From NCBI RefSeq assembly GCF_014873145.1, contig NZ_JADBEK010000001.1, positions 6,510,001 to 6,574,000 on the forward strand: 64,000 nt of DNA, written 5' to 3'. Within the stretch, counting starts at the first letter, position 1, and each line of letters begins with the position of its first letter. Of the stretch, positions 26,819-34,457 are shown piece by piece. The notes beneath the pieces are model-generated. The model saw only the letters and a list, made by a program, of their open reading frames with translations. It was not told the DNA's origin and did not search any database. The position numbers and the translations under genes are program-made. The stretch comes from Nonomuraea angiospora (GTDB lineage: Bacteria > Actinomycetota > Actinomycetes > Streptosporangiales > Streptosporangiaceae).

Positions 26819-27844
26819 GTGGTCTGGCCAGCTGGTATGGCGCGCGCGGCACGCAAGATCGCCACCGCCGCGGCGCTCGGAGGTGGCGGGTTGACGGCCC
26901 TCGGCGCGACGGCGTACGGGCTGCTGGTCGCCGAAGGTCTGCTCGCGCGCAGGGCCATCGGGCAGCCGCACGGCCTGGATGGGCCGCCTTCCGACGGCAC
27001 GTACGGCGACTTTCCCGGCGAGCCGCTCAAGCTCGCCATGCTCGGCGACTCCACCTCGGTCGGGCTCGGCCTGACCGACCCCGCCCAGACCCCCGGCGGA
27101 CTGCTCGCGCATGGCCTGGCCTCGGTCGCCGAACGCCCGGTACGCCTGATCGTCGTCGGCAAGTCGGGCGCGCCCTCCTCCGAACTGGGCGACCAGGTGG
27201 ACAAGGCCCTGGCCATGGAGGCCGACATCGCGGTGATCTTCGTGGGGGCCAACGACATCATCACGCAGACGCCGCCCGCCGTCGCCGTACGCCATCTCGC
27301 CAAAGCCGTGCGGCGGTTGCGGGACGCGGGGGTCGAGGTGGTCGTGGGCACCTGCCCCGACCTCGGCACGGTGCGGCCGATCGGGCAGCCGCTGCGCTGG
27401 GTGGCGCGGCGGTGGAGCCGCCAGCTCGCCGCGGCGCAGACGGTGGCGGTGGTGGACGCGGGCGGCCGTACGGTGGCGTTCGCCGACCTCCTGGGCCCCG
27501 AGTTCGCTACAAATCCGACAGAAATGTTCGGACCGGATCGTTTCCATCCATCTGCCCGAGGTTACGCGCAGGCCGCTTACGCGGTGCTACCGTCAGTGTG
27601 CGCTGCGTTGGGGCTGTGGCCTGAGCCGCGCCCCGCACGCGGCGAAGCACTACAACCGATCTACCTTGCGGCGGCTACGGCCGCGGAGGAGCCCGGCACC
27701 GAGGTCACCGCGACCCGGGTCGACGGACGGGCGACGGGCCTGCACGGCAAGTGGGCGACGTTGTTCCGGCGGCGGCTCGGCGAGACGTTCAACGACGCAC
27801 GGCGTCTGACGTCCCGGCTCGGCGAGACGCTCGACGACGCCTGA
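26819..27844 (+). CDS. SGNH/GDSL-family hydrolase, exported or membrane-anchored
   Basis: About 341 residues. The N-terminus has an Ala/Gly-rich hydrophobic segment (about 14-32) that would act as signal or anchor. The catalytic blocks are present: GDSTSVGLGL (nucleophile Ser), VGANDI, and DRFHPSARGY (Asp-His). Near-duplicate RLGETFNDA and RLGETLDDA units end the protein. The GTG at 26819 has a perfect AGGAGGG 8 nt upstream, so it is preferred to the ATG at 26837. The position divergent from cbs matches M. tuberculosis Rv1075c, an SGNH esterase. The substrate is probably an acyl or acetyl ester. Confidence 0.9.
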   Translation: MVWPAGMARAARKIATAAALGGGGLTALGATAYGLLVAEGLLARRAIGQPHGLDGPPSDGTYGDFPGEPLKLAMLGDSTSVGLGLTDPAQTPGGLLAHGLASVAERPVRLIVVGKSGAPSSELGDQVDKALAMEADIAVIFVGANDIITQTPPAVAVRHLAKAVRRLRDAGVEVVVGTCPDLGTVRPIGQPLRWVARRWSRQLAAAQTVAVVDAGGRTVAFADLLGPEFATNPTEMFGPDRFHPSARGYAQAAYAVLPSVCAALGLWPEPRPARGEALQPIYLAAATAAEEPGTEVTATRVDGRATGLHGKWATLFRRRLGETFNDARRLTSRLGETLDDA

Positions 27845-27932
27845 CGTCCCCCGTCCAGGCCCGCCGAGCCGAAGTCCGGTTACTCTGCGCGCCCGCGTCG
27901 CCACTCCTCGTCCCCTTTGGAGTGGATTGCCC

Positions 27933-29291
27933 GTGCAGCGACCCCTCTGGAAACCGTCCGTCGCCCTCGCCGGCACCCTCGTCGGAGTCCTCTCCGCGGC
28001 CGCCTGCTCCGGCAGCGACGCGGCCACCACCCCCAACTTCCCGACCTGGCAGAACACCCAGGTCAACGCCGTCAGCCGGACGGCGGTGGCGGGCGGGGTC
28101 GTGGCCGCCACCGCCATGAAGCCCGACGGCTCGCTGGAGACCGTCGCCCTCGGCCTGCGGGACGGCAAGCGGCTGTGGGCCTACCCGGCCACGATGGCCG
28201 GCCGCCTGCCCGGCATGGGCGTCTCGGCCCCGGCGGTCGTCGAGACGTCCCCGGGCCAGGGCGTGGTCGTCGCGCTCGACCCGGCCAAGAGCGGCCGCTG
28301 GAACGCCACGCTCATCGCCCGCGACTCGCACTCGGGGGCGCAGAAGTGGAGCAGGCCGGTCCACTCGACGTTCGGGCCGCAGCGGTGCGGGCCGTACGTC
28401 TGCCTGTCGGAGCACACGGCCCTGGCCAAGGCCCGCATGGTGGTGCTCGACCCGTCCACCGGGAAGACCCTGTGGAAGCTGCCGGGGATCTCCGAGGTGG
28501 AGTGGTCGGACCCGAGCCGGGTCCTGCTGCTCAGGCTGGCGGCCAACCCCATGATCGAGTCGTACGACCTCAAGACCGGCAAGCTGCAGTGGCAGCAGCC
28601 GATCGAGCAGGCGCTCGGCCCGGGGATCGACATGTCGGGCGGGTGGGCGTTCGGGGCGACCGGTGACAATCTGGTCGGCTACGTCGCCCCCTACACGAAC
28701 CCCCAGACGAAGAAGGTCTCCACCTTCGGCCTCTTCTCCGTGAAGATCGCCGACGGGACGATCAACTGGATGCGGCCCTCGGTCGTACGCGTCTATCCGA
28801 GCGGCAGCCCCGGCTACGCCCCCGTCGTACGCCCCGTCGACCGCCAGGGCGCCTACGGCGGCTTCGCGCGGCTGGACTCGGAGAGCGGCCGGGTGCTCGG
28901 GCAGGTCACCGCGGCCGACGTGCCCGGGTCCGGCTGGTGGCTGGCCTTCCCCGACCGGATGGACAAGCTGGGCTTCCTCAAGCACGACGCCAAGGGCACG
29001 GCGTTCGACCTGGTCTCGGGCAAGCCGGTGCCGGTGGAGGAGCAGCGCGGCTGGTCCTTCTGCGTCACCGACCCCAAGCCGCTGCCGCTGCGCGGGCAGG
29101 CGCCGGGCTTCTACTCGACGGCCGCCGTCTGCGAGTACGACCTCGCCACCGGCAAGCAGGTCAAGGGGGCGGTCGTGCCGCCGCCCTGGTTCACCGGCAG
29201 CCAGGACGGGTGGCGGTTGTGGCGCGACGAGAAGGGCGGCATCCACGCGATCAACGACCAAACCTCCACCGCGCCCGGCATGTACGGATAG
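27933..29291 (+). CDS. Lipoprotein with PQQ/beta-propeller-like repeats
   Basis: About 452 residues. The signal peptide ends in a lipobox (SAAACSGSD), so it is likely anchored to the outer face of the membrane. The mature part shows repeating strand motifs with G-K-x-x-W cores, such as DGKRLWAYP, SGAQKWSRP, TGKTLWKLP, TGKLQWQQP and DGTINWMRP, the pattern of PQQ-type beta-propellers. No quinoprotein catalytic residues can be identified, so a scaffold or sensor role is more likely than a dehydrogenase. GTG is used as start; a TTG 6 nt upstream is an alternative. Confidence 0.82.
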   Translation: MQRPLWKPSVALAGTLVGVLSAAACSGSDAATTPNFPTWQNTQVNAVSRTAVAGGVVAATAMKPDGSLETVALGLRDGKRLWAYPATMAGRLPGMGVSAPAVVETSPGQGVVVALDPAKSGRWNATLIARDSHSGAQKWSRPVHSTFGPQRCGPYVCLSEHTALAKARMVVLDPSTGKTLWKLPGISEVEWSDPSRVLLLRLAANPMIESYDLKTGKLQWQQPIEQALGPGIDMSGGWAFGATGDNLVGYVAPYTNPQTKKVSTFGLFSVKIADGTINWMRPSVVRVYPSGSPGYAPVVRPVDRQGAYGGFARLDSESGRVLGQVTAADVPGSGWWLAFPDRMDKLGFLKHDAKGTAFDLVSGKPVPVEEQRGWSFCVTDPKPLPLRGQAPGFYSTAAVCEYDLATGKQVKGAVVPPPWFTGSQDGWRLWRDEKGGIHAINDQTSTAPGMYG

Positions 29292-29335
29292 GACCGGAAT
29301 ATAGTTCTATCTGTAGCACCGACAAAGGAGGGGCC

Positions 29336-30550
29336 ATGCCCGAGGCAGTCATCGTCGCGACCGCGCGTTCCCCGATCGGCCGGGCCTTCAAGGGCTCGCT
29401 CCAGGACATCCGCCCCGACGACCTGACCGTGCAGATGATCCGGGCCGCGCTGGCCAAGGTGCCCCAGCTCGATCCCTCGTCCATCGACGACATCATGCTG
29501 GGGTGCGGGCTGCCCGGGGGCGAGCAGGGGTTCAACATGGCCCGGGTGGTGTCGGTGCTGCTCGGGCTGGACAACGTGCCCGGCACGACCGTGACGCGCT
29601 ACTGCTCCTCGTCGCTGCAGACCACGCGGATGGCCTTCCACGCGATCAAGGCGGGCGAGGGGGACGTGTTCGTGTCGGCCGGGGTGGAGACCGTGTCCCG
29701 GTTCGCGAAGGGCAACTCCGACTCGCTGCCCGACACGCACAACCCGGTCTTCCTGGACGCCCTGGCGCGTACCAAGTCCTTCGCCGAGGGCGGGAAGGTG
29801 TGGCACGACCCGCGCGAGGACGGCGTCATCCCCGACATCTACATCGCGATGGGGCAGACCGCCGAGAACCTCGCCCAGCTCAAGGGGGTCACCCGCCAGG
29901 AGCAGGACGAGTTCGGGGTGCGCTCGCAGAACCTGGCCGAGAAGGCGCTGGCCGACGGGTTCTGGGCCAAGGACATCACGCCGGTGACGCTGCCGGACGG
30001 GACGGTGGTGGAGAAGGACGACGGGCCGCGGGCGGGGACGACGTACGAGAAGGTCTCCACCCTCCAGCCGGTCTTCCGGCCCGACGGGACCGTGACCGCC
30101 GGCAACTGCTGCCCGCTGAACGACGGGGCGGCGGCCGTGATCGTGATGAGCGACGTGAAGGCCGCCGAACTCGGGATCACGCCGCTGGCCCGGATCGTCT
30201 CGACCGGGGTCACCGGGCTGTCCCCGGAGATCATGGGGCTCGGACCGGTGGAGGCCTCGAAGCAGGCGCTCGCGCGGGCGGGGATGGCGATCGAGGACGT
30301 CGACCTCGTGGAGATCAACGAGGCGTTCGCCGCCCAGGTGATCCCGTCCTACCGGGAGCTGGGGATCCCGCTGGACCGGCTCAACGTCAACGGCGGGGCG
30401 ATCGCGGTGGGGCACCCGTTCGGGATGACGGGGGCGCGGATCACGTCCACGCTGATCAACAGCCTGCAGCACCATGACAAGAGCATCGGGCTGGAGACCA
30501 TGTGCGTGGGCGGCGGCCAGGGCATGGCCATGATCCTCGAACGCCTCTGA
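29336..30550 (+). CDS. Acetyl-CoA C-acyltransferase (thiolase)
   Basis: A 404-residue thiolase that cleaves 3-ketoacyl-CoA or condenses acyl-CoAs. The catalytic Cys is C90 (RYCSSSLQ), the second pair is H360 ([10 protein letters not shown]) and C390 ([10 protein letters not shown]), and NEAFA is present. A near-consensus AAGGAGG precedes the ATG. Likely role: fatty acid beta-oxidation (FadA type); a partner FadB is not in the window. Its place after the SGNH gene is like fadA3 (Rv1074c) beside Rv1075c in M. tuberculosis. Confidence 0.95.
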   Translation: MPEAVIVATARSPIGRAFKGSLQDIRPDDLTVQMIRAALAKVPQLDPSSIDDIMLGCGLPGGEQGFNMARVVSVLLGLDNVPGTTVTRYCSSSLQTTRMAFHAIKAGEGDVFVSAGVETVSRFAKGNSDSLPDTHNPVFLDALARTKSFAEGGKVWHDPREDGVIPDIYIAMGQTAENLAQLKGVTRQEQDEFGVRSQNLAEKALADGFWAKDITPVTLPDGTVVEKDDGPRAGTTYEKVSTLQPVFRPDGTVTAGNCCPLNDGAAAVIVMSDVKAAELGITPLARIVSTGVTGLSPEIMGLGPVEASKQALARAGMAIEDVDLVEINEAFAAQVIPSYRELGIPLDRLNVNGGAIAVGHPFGMTGARITSTLINSLQHHDKSIGLETMCVGGGQGMAMILERL

Positions 30551-30963
30551 CAGTGAACCGGCTGAGCGCCGCTACGCGAGCCCAGGTTGCCCGGTCACCA
30601 CCGCCCACGTTGCCCACCGCACGCCCCGCACCGCCCCCTGAGCGCCGCACGCCTTGCGCCGAGCACCACCGCACCACACCCTGCCGACCCGGCGCCCAAG
30701 CGGGCCGCAGCGTCGGCTATCGCGCCCGCCGCACGCCATGCGCCCCATCGCGCCCACGACTCCGCCATCGCAGCACCCGCGCATGCCGCCCAGCGCGCCA
30801 CCGCAGCCGCCGCACGCCATCCCGGCAAGCCGCTCATACCGCGACGCGCGCCACCCCCGCGCCGCCCAGACGCCCCCTCGCGCCCCGAGCGCCACAGCGT
30901 CCCGGATCGCCGAGCCGGTGCCTGGGTGGCGGCGGCTGCCGTGGGAGGCGGGGTGGCGGTGGG
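30551..30963. other. C-rich, gene-free stretch with degenerate repeats
   Basis: No credible gene. The plus strand is strikingly C-rich and purine-poor up to about 30900. The 11-mer CGCCGCACGCC recurs at 30643, 30727 and 30808 (intervals of 84 and 81 bp). The frames open in it encode Arg/Pro/Ala low-complexity peptides without ribosome binding sites. Confidence 0.6.
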
Positions 30964-31371
30964 TCAGCCGTGGGTGTCTGGGCCGGCGTGGTGGGGGGTG
31001 ATGCGGAGGAGGACGCGGCGTTCGCGGGTCATGGCGGCGCGGTAGTCGTCCCAGTCCGGGTGCTCGCCGGAAATGTCGCGATAATACGAGACCAGCCCCT
31101 CCATGGCCTCCGGCAGGGACTGGATGTCGGCCGTGCCGTCCACCTGGATCCATTCGCCGTAGAAGCCGTCGGTGAAGACGCACAGCGAGACCTGCGGGTC
31201 GCGGCGGGCGTTGAGGACCTTGGCGGCGGTTTCCCGGGTGCTGACGATGATCTGGCCGCCCGAGACGCCGGCGGTCACCGGGGACATCTGCGGGCGCCCG
31301 TCGCGACGTCTGGTGAGCAGGACTGCGCGGTGGTGGGTGCGGAGAAAGGCGAGTGCCTTGTCGAGGTCCAT
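30964..31371 (-). CDS. PPOX-class F420-dependent oxidoreductase family protein
   Basis: About 135 residues, a single split-barrel domain. The pattern LRTHHRAVLLTRRRDGRPQMSPV followed by AAKVLNARRDPQVSLCVF and WIQVDGTADI is that of the probable F420-dependent PPOX group (Rv1155-like). These proteins bind F420 or flavin and reduce or bind small molecules. The ATG at 31371 gives MDLDKALAFL, the usual start. The physiological substrate is unknown. Confidence 0.88.
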   Translation of the reverse strand: MDLDKALAFLRTHHRAVLLTRRRDGRPQMSPVTAGVSGGQIIVSTRETAAKVLNARRDPQVSLCVFTDGFYGEWIQVDGTADIQSLPEAMEGLVSYYRDISGEHPDWDDYRAAMTRERRVLLRITPHHAGPDTHG

Positions 31372-31436
31372 GCCCTCATGATGACGCCCATGAGGACGCG
31401 CCCGCGCCTGGGGCACGGGCGCGAGGATGGATGGGC

Positions 31437-31670
31437 TTAGATGAAGCCCATGCGGTTACGGCGGTGCCGCTCGTGCTCGTGCACGATCGCGGCGGCGTAG
31501 CCGTGGGATAGCCCGTGCTCGTCGGCAAGCCAGTTGGCCCGCTCGTCGCACCTCAGGAAAGCCGGGCCGTTGTCGATGGCTTGGAACCACTCGGGGAGTT
31601 CGCGCCCCGTTATGGACGGGACCCTTGCGATCAGTTTTGTCTGCGTCTCCGGTGAGTGGTTCAAGGACAT
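31437..31670 (-). CDS. DUF4287-type small protein
   Basis: About 77 residues. The core SITGRELPEWFQAID ... ERANWLADEHGLSHGYAAAIVHEHE matches the short helical DUF4287 pattern, which in larger proteins is found beside a DUF5655 domain. GGAGG lies 6 nt before the ATG at 31670. Function unknown; soluble and stand-alone here. Confidence 0.75.
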   Translation of the reverse strand: MSLNHSPETQTKLIARVPSITGRELPEWFQAIDNGPAFLRCDERANWLADEHGLSHGYAAAIVHEHERHRRNRMGFI

Positions 31671-31785
31671 GGGCACCTCCGCGGATAACGGTCCTTTGCT
31701 CGACCCTGCAACACCTGCGTCCGAATGGCAAGCCCCTAACCAGGCATCATTTCGTGACGGCACGTAGATTTTCGGTCGCACGCGG

Positions 31786-31816
31786 CGAGGGCCCCGCCTG
31801 AACGGCGAGGCCCTCG
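31786..31816 (-). terminator. Hairpin upstream of DUF4287, downstream of no gene on this strand except the BI-1 gene
   Basis: CGAGGGCC (31786-31793) pairs with GGCCCTCG (31809-31816), with an inner CGCC/GGCG stem. It starts 23 bp beyond the stop of the Bax-inhibitor-1 gene in its direction of transcription, so it is its likely terminator. Confidence 0.6.
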
Positions 31817-31838
31817 GGGGTGACGCGGAGGTTAACGA

Positions 31839-32630
31839 TCAGTCACTGCTGGTGAAATAGCTGACGAACCGGAGCACCTCGAGGTAGATCCAGACGAGGC
31901 TCAGCGTCAGGCCGAACGCGCACTGCCAGGCGAACTTCTCCGGCGCCCCCTCCCGCACGCCCTGCTCGATCGAGTCGAAGTCGAGCAGCAGGAAGAAGCA
32001 GCCGATCAGGATCATGACGATGCTGAACGCCCAGCCGATCGGGCTGTCGGTGCGCAGGCCGAGGCCGCCGTCGACGAAGAAGCCGAGGACCAGGTTGACG
32101 AGCACCAGCCCGAGCGCCGCGAAGGCGGCCGCGATGCCGAACTTCACGAGCTTGGGCGTGACGCGGATGATCCGCAACGAGTAGACCGTCAGCACCGCGC
32201 CGAACGCGAACGCCGTGCCGAGCACGGCCTGCAGCACGATGCCGCTGATCATGCCCTCGAAGACGGAGCTGATCTTGCCGAGGAACACGCCCTCGGCGAC
32301 GGCGTACCCCAGGATGAGCGCCGGGTTGGTGCTCTGCGTGAACGAGGCGATCAGCCCGAGGATCAGCGCGACGACCGCGGCGCCGATGGCGACCCCGGGC
32401 GGGACGTTGAGGACCCAGGCCGCGGCGGCGGCCGCGACGAGAGCCCCAAGGGTGAGAAACCCGCGCACGACGACGTCGTCTAGCGTCATGGTGCGGTACG
32501 CGGGCCGGGTGGGTTGCGCGTACGACGGCGCGTCGTACATGTTCTGCAGCTGGCTCGGGGACGGGGTCGGTCCGGCCCAGCCCGCGGACTGCTGCCGCGA
32601 CCTGCTGAAAACGGGGTTCTTGCTCTCCAT
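31839..32630 (-). CDS. Bax inhibitor-1/YccA-family membrane protein
   Basis: A 263-residue protein with a soluble N-terminus of about 50 residues and seven hydrophobic segments. Family patterns include ALILGYAVAEGVFLG, GWAFSIVMILIGCFFLLLDFDSIEQGV and a terminal FGLTLSLVWIYLEVLRFVSYF. BI-1 proteins are proposed pH-sensitive calcium-leak channels; bacterial roles are poorly known. GGAGG lies 6 nt before the ATG at 32630. It is followed by a hairpin terminator. Confidence 0.93.
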   Translation of the reverse strand: MESKNPVFSRSRQQSAGWAGPTPSPSQLQNMYDAPSYAQPTRPAYRTMTLDDVVVRGFLTLGALVAAAAAAWVLNVPPGVAIGAAVVALILGLIASFTQSTNPALILGYAVAEGVFLGKISSVFEGMISGIVLQAVLGTAFAFGAVLTVYSLRIIRVTPKLVKFGIAAAFAALGLVLVNLVLGFFVDGGLGLRTDSPIGWAFSIVMILIGCFFLLLDFDSIEQGVREGAPEKFAWQCAFGLTLSLVWIYLEVLRFVSYFTSSD

Positions 32631-33150
32631 CGCTGCCTCCTGTGACGCCGAGCCTACGGGGCGCGGCGACACCTTGGTCAACTGACGTGTTAGATCGATG
32701 TTCATTCGGGACTTCGGCAGCTTCCCAACGAACACGACCGGCCGAGAGTTCCCAAGGTCATCGAGCTCGTCCTTCAAGATCATCCACAGGCCCGCCGCCA
32801 GGGTCTCCGCGCGCCCCATTTACTGTGCGTCCACGAGAAAAGACCGGCAGTAATGGCGTAGTCAAGCATTCACAGAAAGAAACGTCCGGGAGAAGCCCGA
32901 AGAAGCAGGCGGACAGCCCGTTGTCAATATGGCCGAAGGAGAAAAATAAACGACGCCCACCGGAGCTTACTCGGCCGCTCCGCGTCGGGCTCGACCGGTC
33001 CGGCCTCAGCGCCCAGAAGCCCTTCCACCAGGGGCGAAGCGCCCGGTGGCGGCGCGACTCCGTAACAACTCGATATCGACCGGAGCGGGCCCGTCGGACG
33101 ATCGCGGTAAACCTCCAGGTCAGGGACCCAAAGGCGATGAAGACGGCAAG
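32631..33150. other. 520-bp gene-free region between BI-1 and the tRNA
   Basis: No credible gene. About 32690-32960 is noticeably less GC-rich than the surroundings. The hairpin CCACC-ag-GGGCG / CGCCC-GGTGG (33025-33049) lies about 100 bp past the tRNA 3' end on its strand and could end its transcript. Frames crossing the tRNA give artefactual peptides. Confidence 0.55.
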
Positions 33151-33223
33151 TGCCCCCGGCGGGATTCGAACCCGCACGTCAACCCTTTTAAGGGGTTTGC
33201 CTCTGCCATTGGGCTACGGGGGC
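33151..33223 (-). tRNA. tRNA with anticodon UAA (Leu, UUA codon) but short, class I form
   Basis: A 73-nt cloverleaf can be drawn: acceptor GCCCCCG/CGGGGGC (perfect, discriminator A, no encoded CCA), D arm with GCC/GGC, anticodon stem AACCC/GGGTT, loop CTTAAAA giving anticodon UAA, a 5-nt variable loop GACGT, and T arm GCGGG-TTCGAAT-CCCGC. UAA reads UUA (Leu). Known leucine tRNAs, including streptomycete bldA, are class II with a long variable arm, which is missing here. The structure is otherwise intact, so it does not look like a simple pseudogene; its amino acid is uncertain. Confidence 0.85.
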
Positions 33224-33272
33224 GCCGCAATCATACGAAACAGACCATGGTTCAGAGGAGCACAACTTCGCA

Positions 33273-33848
33273 TCAGGCGTCACAACTGTGAAGTCTGCGG
33301 TGAAGTGAGAGGGCTCCGGGGACTCTGTCCAAGAAGAGTAGACCGTCCAGATGGTCCAGTTGGTGCTGAATGCAGCGGGCTTCGAAGGCGTCCGCTTCGA
33401 TGGTGACGGGCTCCCCCGTACCTGGCAAATGCCCACGTACGGTGATACGGCTGGCGCGGAGGACATCTGCCGTGAGTCCCGTGATCGAGGTGCAGCCCTC
33501 ACGGCCGGGGTCCCAGTGGGACGCTCTGGCGAGGCGTGGATTGGCCAGAACGAGCTCTCCGGCCCACGAACGGCTCCGGGGGTGGAGCCCGGCGTCAAAG
33601 GCGATCAGGCGCCAGCTCAGGCCGATCTGGGGGGCGGCCAGCCCCGTCGTGGCGGTCTCCCGGCGGAGGGTGGCCAGGAGATCGGCGGCGGCGGCCACGA
33701 TCTCGGGGGCGGTGGGGTCGACCGGTTCGGCGGGGGCGGACAGGAGCGGGTGCGGGGCGCCGAGGACCTCGCGGGGGGTGCCCACGCGGCCGCCGAGCAC
33801 GTCATGGCCGCCGGGCGCCTCCCAAGGCACGCCGCCCCACCCGTTCAT
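33273..33848 (-). CDS. Peptide deformylase-like protein with the catalytic Glu replaced
   Basis: A 191-residue protein of the deformylase fold. Motif 1 is GLAAPQ (69-74), motif 2 is EGCTS with the metal-ligand C119, and motif 3 is QHQLDH (161-166) instead of QHExDH. Both metal-binding His (H162, H166) and Cys remain, but the catalytic Glu is Gln163 (codon CAA). In true deformylases that Glu is the general base. It may therefore be inactive, altered, or a metal-binding relative; a functional def elsewhere is expected. AGGAGGG precedes the ATG at 33848. It follows an ACT-domain gene by 16 bp, probably in one operon. Confidence 0.85.
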   Translation of the reverse strand: MNGWGGVPWEAPGGHDVLGGRVGTPREVLGAPHPLLSAPAEPVDPTAPEIVAAAADLLATLRRETATTGLAAPQIGLSWRLIAFDAGLHPRSRSWAGELVLANPRLARASHWDPGREGCTSITGLTADVLRASRITVRGHLPGTGEPVTIEADAFEARCIQHQLDHLDGLLFLDRVPGALSLHRRLHSCDA

Positions 33849-33864
33849 CTGCCCTCCTGCTCGT

Positions 33865-34377
33865 TCACAGCAGGTCCGGTTCGACGGGGCGGAAGGTGAT
33901 CTCCGAGTCAAGACTGGCGCCGACGGCCGCCAGCCTGCGCATGAGCGCCGCCACGTCCACCTCCTTCGGTAGCTCGACGTCCGCGATCAGCACGTAGAGA
34001 CGGCCGGTGAGCCTGGTGCTCATCCCGGTGATGTTGCCCCGGTCCGCGGCGAGCACGGCGCTGATGGCCGAGATGATCCCCGGCCGGTCGGGCCCGTGCA
34101 CGGTCAGCACGTAACCGAGACCGCCGCCCTCCTCGCAGAAGTGCCGCTGGGCCTCGATGGCCGAGGCGGTCACCACGAGATCCGGCGCGCACAGGTGTTT
34201 CAGCAGCTCGGCCGAGTCGAGATCGCCCGACACCAGCAGCATCATCGCCACGTGACCGCCGAGCAACGTCATCGTCGAGTCCTGGATGTTCGCCCCGCAG
34301 TCGGCGAGCGAACCGGTGACCGCGGCGATCACGCCGGGCCGGTCCACGCCGAGCACGGTCACCGCTGAGAGCCCCAC
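33865..34377 (-). CDS. Two-ACT-domain protein, GcvR-like
   Basis: A 170-residue protein with two ACT domains (about 3-75: VTVLGVDRPGVIAAVTGSLADCGANI; about 88-165: LTVHGPDRPGIISAISAVLAADRGNITGM). ACT domains bind amino acids, and the tandem form resembles GcvR, a regulator of glycine cleavage in E. coli. No DNA-binding domain is present, so any regulatory role would be through a partner. It lies immediately upstream of the deformylase-like gene on the same strand. Confidence 0.85.
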   Translation of the reverse strand: MGLSAVTVLGVDRPGVIAAVTGSLADCGANIQDSTMTLLGGHVAMMLLVSGDLDSAELLKHLCAPDLVVTASAIEAQRHFCEEGGGLGYVLTVHGPDRPGIISAISAVLAADRGNITGMSTRLTGRLYVLIADVELPKEVDVAALMRRLAAVGASLDSEITFRPVEPDLL

Positions 34378-34417
34378 CCGTGGTACCCCTTCCGCTTGCG
34401 ACCAGGGGTGCCGAGTA

Positions 34418-34442
34418 CGCCCCGGCGAGGTTCGCCGGGGCG
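34418..34442 (-). terminator. Perfect 11-bp hairpin downstream of ndh
   Basis: CGCCCCGGCGA (34418-34428) and TCGCCGGGGCG (34432-34442) form a perfect stem with a 3-nt loop, starting 16 bp after the ndh stop on the minus strand. No T-run, but the stem is very strong. Confidence 0.75.
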
Positions 34443-34457
34443 CTTGCCGTTCCTGGG

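Noticed and set aside
30502..31440. Arg/Pro-rich plus-strand frame of 312 codons
   Set aside because: Built from the C-rich low-complexity stretch and antisense to the PPOX gene.
32758..33291. Peptides spanning the tRNA (for example MRVRIPPGA and CPRRDSNPH)
   Set aside because: These are the well-known artefactual translations of tRNA sequence on either strand.
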